Assembly (NCBI GenBank): GCA_037576215.1
Contig: JBANDB010000001.1
Span: forward strand, 310,001-374,000
Direction: 5' to 3'
DNA length: 64,000 nt
Source: Armillaria gallica
Taxonomy: Eukaryota; Basidiomycota; Agaricomycetes; Agaricales; Physalacriaceae
Positions 60,501-64,000 of this stretch are shown here, piece by piece. The notes under the pieces were generated by a model. It saw nothing but the letters and a program-made list of their open reading frames with translations, was not told the DNA's origin and did not search any database. The translations under genes and the position numbers were made by a program. Each line of letters begins with the position of its first letter. Position 1 is the stretch's first letter.

Positions 60501-62582
60501 TTCCCTAGGAGAATAGCAAGAGCGACTGATGGAACGATTTTGTCACTTCAAGTCGAGCACGGGAAAGATGACTCGTACGTTTCAACTACGCAATGTGGAC
60601 ACGCTGGTCTTCGCCGACCGAGGCTGTTAAAGTTTACCAACACTGGTGTTCATTTACGTGATCTTCCACAGGCCACAAAAATTCCAGCATAAGTGATTAG
60701 TCACATATCACCTCTTGTTGTCGTTCAGCAGTTGGATTGACGTTTGCTCTAGCATAATTCGAGGGCGCGCAGATGAGAAGGTCCAACGAGATCCGAGTCC
60801 GAGAATATATGATCAGACAAGTGATGCACTTCAAGGTTATAGCGCAAAAGAGCCTGCCGACGACTTTGCATTAAATAACGGTGATTGACTCGCGTTTGTT
60901 CAACGAAGCATATGTAACTGAATGGCGATGCTCAACAGTTCCAGGTCAAATTACCAGTCTTGGGTCTGTGACAGCTGTCGAAGAGCAGTATTGAGGCGAT
61001 TGGCCTCGCTGTCTAAAGCCTGGAAAAGATCCTATCTCTTTTCCTTGTGTCGCTGCTAGGGCTAGAAAAGGTACGCATTTTGACGTGTTAAGACGTGGCT
61101 GAGACTGACAATGCGCAGCCGGTGGCCAGCGCGGAATAATAATAGAGTATGGAGGTCCCTTCGGACTCGGTCTACGGCATCCTGCAGCTGGGTCCCAATA
61201 ATTACCTTGCCGACATAGCAGGTGTGTGCGTACGGTGCTTCCTGTTACCTATCGATTCAGACTCATCACTCCCAGGTTCCTCTCACCTTGAGGACCTGGG
61301 TTCTCAAGCGCTTCGATAAGTTCAAAATAATGGCAGCAGTACCATAAGGACGTATTTCTGGGATCTGTATCCCTGTCAGGTTGGTTCATTCTCTAGGGGA
61401 TGAAACAATACGATGGCATTTCAAGACCACTTTTCTGATCCAGATCTATAGTTGACCAGGACACCCTCAATCCGCTACGCTACCATTTGGTAGTCTTTCC
61501 TAGAGAAATTAGCTATATTCCTAAGCACGACGAAAGCGTTATTCATTGATTCTTTTCCAGGGTACTGAGCTATTGCATTAAATGCCTTCGGCCTCTTCGG
61601 CTAGCCTGTTTCCGACTGGGACTCGGAACACCCTATCCCGACATGCATGCGGTGATTTTCGTTTCATCGCCTGTCACTGATGCGTCATCATCTGTTTTAT
61701 TGGCAAGTGATGATGACTTGAATTGTCATGATACCTCGATCATTTTGATGGACAATTAATCACTGAGGAGCTGAAGAAGTGGATTGAATAACATCGCTAT
61801 AGATAACTCGGAAGGCTTGCCCGCCGACAAAATTTAATATGGCCAACTGGAAAGAGGGACCCTGCAATAGACTTTGCAGTCAGACAGTCCCGGTGCCATC
61901 CTGGTCCCATTGACACGAGGGGCTATCGGATGTCCGTCTTATCTGAGGGCCCCGGCACTTGTAATCTGTAAACTAAATGTCGAAATTGAAAATCAAATGT
62001 AACTCTACCAGTTGTTTCCTGAACAAATCCTAGGTCTTGTCAAACGGTTTCGTAGATCTTCACAGGTCGCATCGAGGTGACTGAATACGGCAAATATTAT
62101 ACTTACCTATACTTTACCGGCTACTCATCCTTTCGTTAGTCAGAACACTTACAACATATATGCCCGCGACATGCTATTGTGTCGGGACGAAGCGCGAGTT
62201 CAAGTTTGCTTGGCTCAGTTGAAAGAGATAAGGTATGGGTGGTCTACTGGAGGAATATGTTTAACCTGGAGATATTCCCATTTTTGTTGCGTCTATGACC
62301 AACGTGCGCTACATACAATTGTAGAGGCTCATCGGAATAGGATGATTGTCACCTCGCATCAGCGACCAAGATCAGCGAATGATTCGGAGCCGCGCCAAAT
62401 TTACTAGCGCTCTGGCGTTGGAGAATATCGGGGGATGCACTCATTCACATTATCTCTAGTTTCCCTGCATCATAGACCAGAATGCGTTGATTAGCTACGA
62501 GTAGTACTAGCCTCTAATTGGCTACCATAGGGTCGGAGTAACAAAGTGAAGTCGCATCGCAAATCAATGACTGATGTCGTAG
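57550..62582. other. Gene-poor region with decayed fragments
   Basis: 57700-57760 parallels 47270-47330. 59540-59660 is related to minus-strand 51490-51605. Plus-strand frames at 59148-59483, 59536-59935 and 60020-60415 overlap in different phases and lack family motifs, consistent with frameshifted relics. 60420-62580 shows nothing I can name. Confidence 0.4.
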
Positions 62583-63100
62583 TTACTGGTAATAGTAATG
62601 GCATCCCATCGCCTGGGAGCAGGACGGACAGTATCCGTCGATGTTGGGAGCTATTGAGAATATTAGCAGGAAAAGCGTATTGACTTGCATGCAGTGTCTT
62701 ACAGTATCGCTCGGGATAGCGAAGGCTAAAAACACGATCAGAAGGAGGATAGATGACCAGAGCCAGGAAAGCATACTATTGCCAACAGGTCCGCTGACAA
62801 ACAGGCGGTTTGCAGCTTGCAGGATGGAAGGGACTAAACTTGCAGTTCGACTGCTCGCACCGAATCTAGAAAAGATGCTAAATGTGACGACCGGGAACAG
62901 TAAAGTTGTATATTATTTGCCGTACAACTTCGTCAGGCTAAGTTCGCGGTGATTAGCAATCGTAGACTTGACAAACCGTCAAAGACATACGAGGTTGATG
63001 GTATGACCACATTGGAGGTAGACATTCCTGACTCTGTACAAGGGTGATGAGTAGAATAGATGCAGCAGCAAGTATTGGCTTACTGGCGACGACGACACAT
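62583..63100 (-). CDS. Six-exon cysteine-rich small protein, copy F (83 aa), minus strand
   Basis: Exons on the minus strand: 63100-63084, 63033-62991, 62937-62926, 62865-62777, 62725-62703, 62650-62583. All introns are GT-AG and the lengths 17/43/12/89/23 match the plus-strand copies, with a 68-nt last exon. The product begins MCRRRQ, keeps CGH, CEQSNCKFS, CKPPVC, TCWQY and YCPSC, has PDEV at the microexon and PERYS instead of PEQYS, and ends in a Tyr-rich tail. A TTTATAAAG box lies about 90 nt upstream (63189-63197). It is the only copy in reverse orientation. Confidence 0.82.
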
Positions 63101-63188
63101 TTCGAATATGTAGATGGAGCGAAGGCTTGAATATAACGCGAGGTTGGGAGATAGCTAAGAAGATAGAGGACACTGCAAATGACACCTT

Positions 63189-63197
63189 CTTTATAAA
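63189..63197 (-). promoter_or_regulatory. TATA box of cysteine-rich family copy F
   Basis: On the minus strand TTTATAAAG precedes the ATG at 63100 by about 90 nt. A CTCTATCTTCTTAGCTATCT leader follows, as in copy A. Confidence 0.55.
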
Positions 63198-64000
63198 TCG
63201 AGACCAAGCACGTTCCTCACGTTTCGATTCATTGATCACTTTGAGATTACAATAAGCTTCGTAACCACCAGTGGTATCGGCAGGAAAACAGGGTTTTCAG
63301 CGTTCAGCCCCGGGACATTAAGCCATGGTGACTCATTCCCCAACGAAAAAGCCCTATGTGAACCCAAGATCTTGACATAGACACTGTCACCTGTAGCAAC
63401 AATTGAAACACGGATTTACTGAGAACGTACACTGTCAAGAAAATTACCATGACAGAAAGTTTGATGTGGGCGGCGATATTCCACTTGTTTCGAGTCGGCA
63501 GGGCCAATCGGATGCATTGGCACTGTAGTATGCGTGCTGTACTGGCTCTGGGATGCTTGGGTGACTGCCCGCTGGATCGGGTCGGGTGTGCGGTTGCAAA
63601 GCACGTCTGTTAAGGACGGCTCAAATATATACAGAAATTCTTGCTGATAGGTTAGTAGAAAGAAAATCGAAGTCCCTGTAGTCACAAATCAGTACTCTTG
63701 TTCCCTGGTATACAGTCGAACACAAAGCATTCAGCGAAATGGCAGAGATATCAAGTCACTCAAAAAGGAGAAATACACGAATGTCCAAAGAAACACAGGA
63801 TCCTATGGTGTCTAGGATCCAGCCTGTCTAGGCATTTTCGCCCTTGGGCAGCATCAATACCCCCCGGAGAACGTACACAGGGTCAGTTTTTAACAAAACT
63901 CACCCAGGGAACTTAAAGTTGCTCCGAGTCATTTCCGAGAGCGGTACAGCAAGGATAGATTCCTGACACTTGGAGATTTCTCCCTAACCATCTCGTACTT
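63198..64000. other. Unassigned end of window
   Basis: On the minus strand, about 63250-63500 can be read across a possible GTAATT...CAG intron as a GDSVYVKILGSH segment, which faintly resembles a cytochrome P450 N-terminal region. It is too short and unsupported to call. Nothing else is seen. Confidence 0.3.

Noticed and set aside
63250..63685. Cytochrome P450 N-terminal fragment on the minus strand
   Set aside because: Only a dozen residues (GDSVYVKILGSH) resemble the family and no heme-binding or helix-K motif is in the window.
1..64000. CRISPR arrays, bacterial operons, phage genes
   Set aside because: The short spliceosomal introns and fungal gene families show eukaryotic DNA; no regularly spaced short repeats are present.

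Overview
The window looks like nuclear DNA of a mushroom-forming basidiomycete (Agaricomycetes). The signs are short 42-86 nt GT-AG introns, an Agaricomycete-style F-box gene, a YqjM-like old yellow enzyme, and mobile elements of basidiomycete type (an HTH+DDE transposase with a Ulp1-like protease, and a MULE transposase). Most of the 64 kb is repeat-rich, decaying sequence with few intact genes.

Layout. 0.1-0.7 kb: an internally deleted derivative of the DNA transposon that lies complete at 7.77-12.62 kb (TA target duplications; DDE transposase with one in-frame stop; Ulp1-like protease gene split by a 196-bp solo LTR). 3.3 kb: first copy (A) of a six-exon family of about 80-residue cysteine-rich proteins. 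13-22.8 kb: fragments of transposon-associated coding sequence, plus family copy B. 23.2-26.6 kb: a MULE transposase gene broken by TGA stops. 27.3, 29.5 and 47.5 kb: three more solo LTRs with perfect 5-bp target duplications. 30.1-31.5 kb: an intact four-exon flavin oxidoreductase gene. 32-46 kb: decayed duplicated segments, family copies C and D, and a partial membrane-protein gene. 48.7-50.2 kb: intact F-box gene. 50-58 kb: a diverged second copy of the 43-47 kb block, containing family copy E and a 1.04-kb element with 305-bp inverted arms. 63 kb: family copy F on the minus strand.

The most notable observation is the cysteine-rich family. Six copies (five on plus, one on minus) keep exactly the same internal exon lengths (17/43/12/89/23 nt and a variable last exon), including a 12-nt microexon. 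They keep the same Cys/His pattern although most DNA around them has decayed. This argues for selection on the protein. I do not know its function.

The second theme is decay by transitions. The premature stops in both transposases are all TGA, a splice donor in copy B has changed GT to AT, and the catalytic His of the Ulp1-like protease reads Tyr. This fits CpG deamination or a RIP-like process acting on repeats, but that is an inference. Exon boundaries were read by eye from GT/AG signals, frame continuity and paralogue comparison; no alignment or database search was run.
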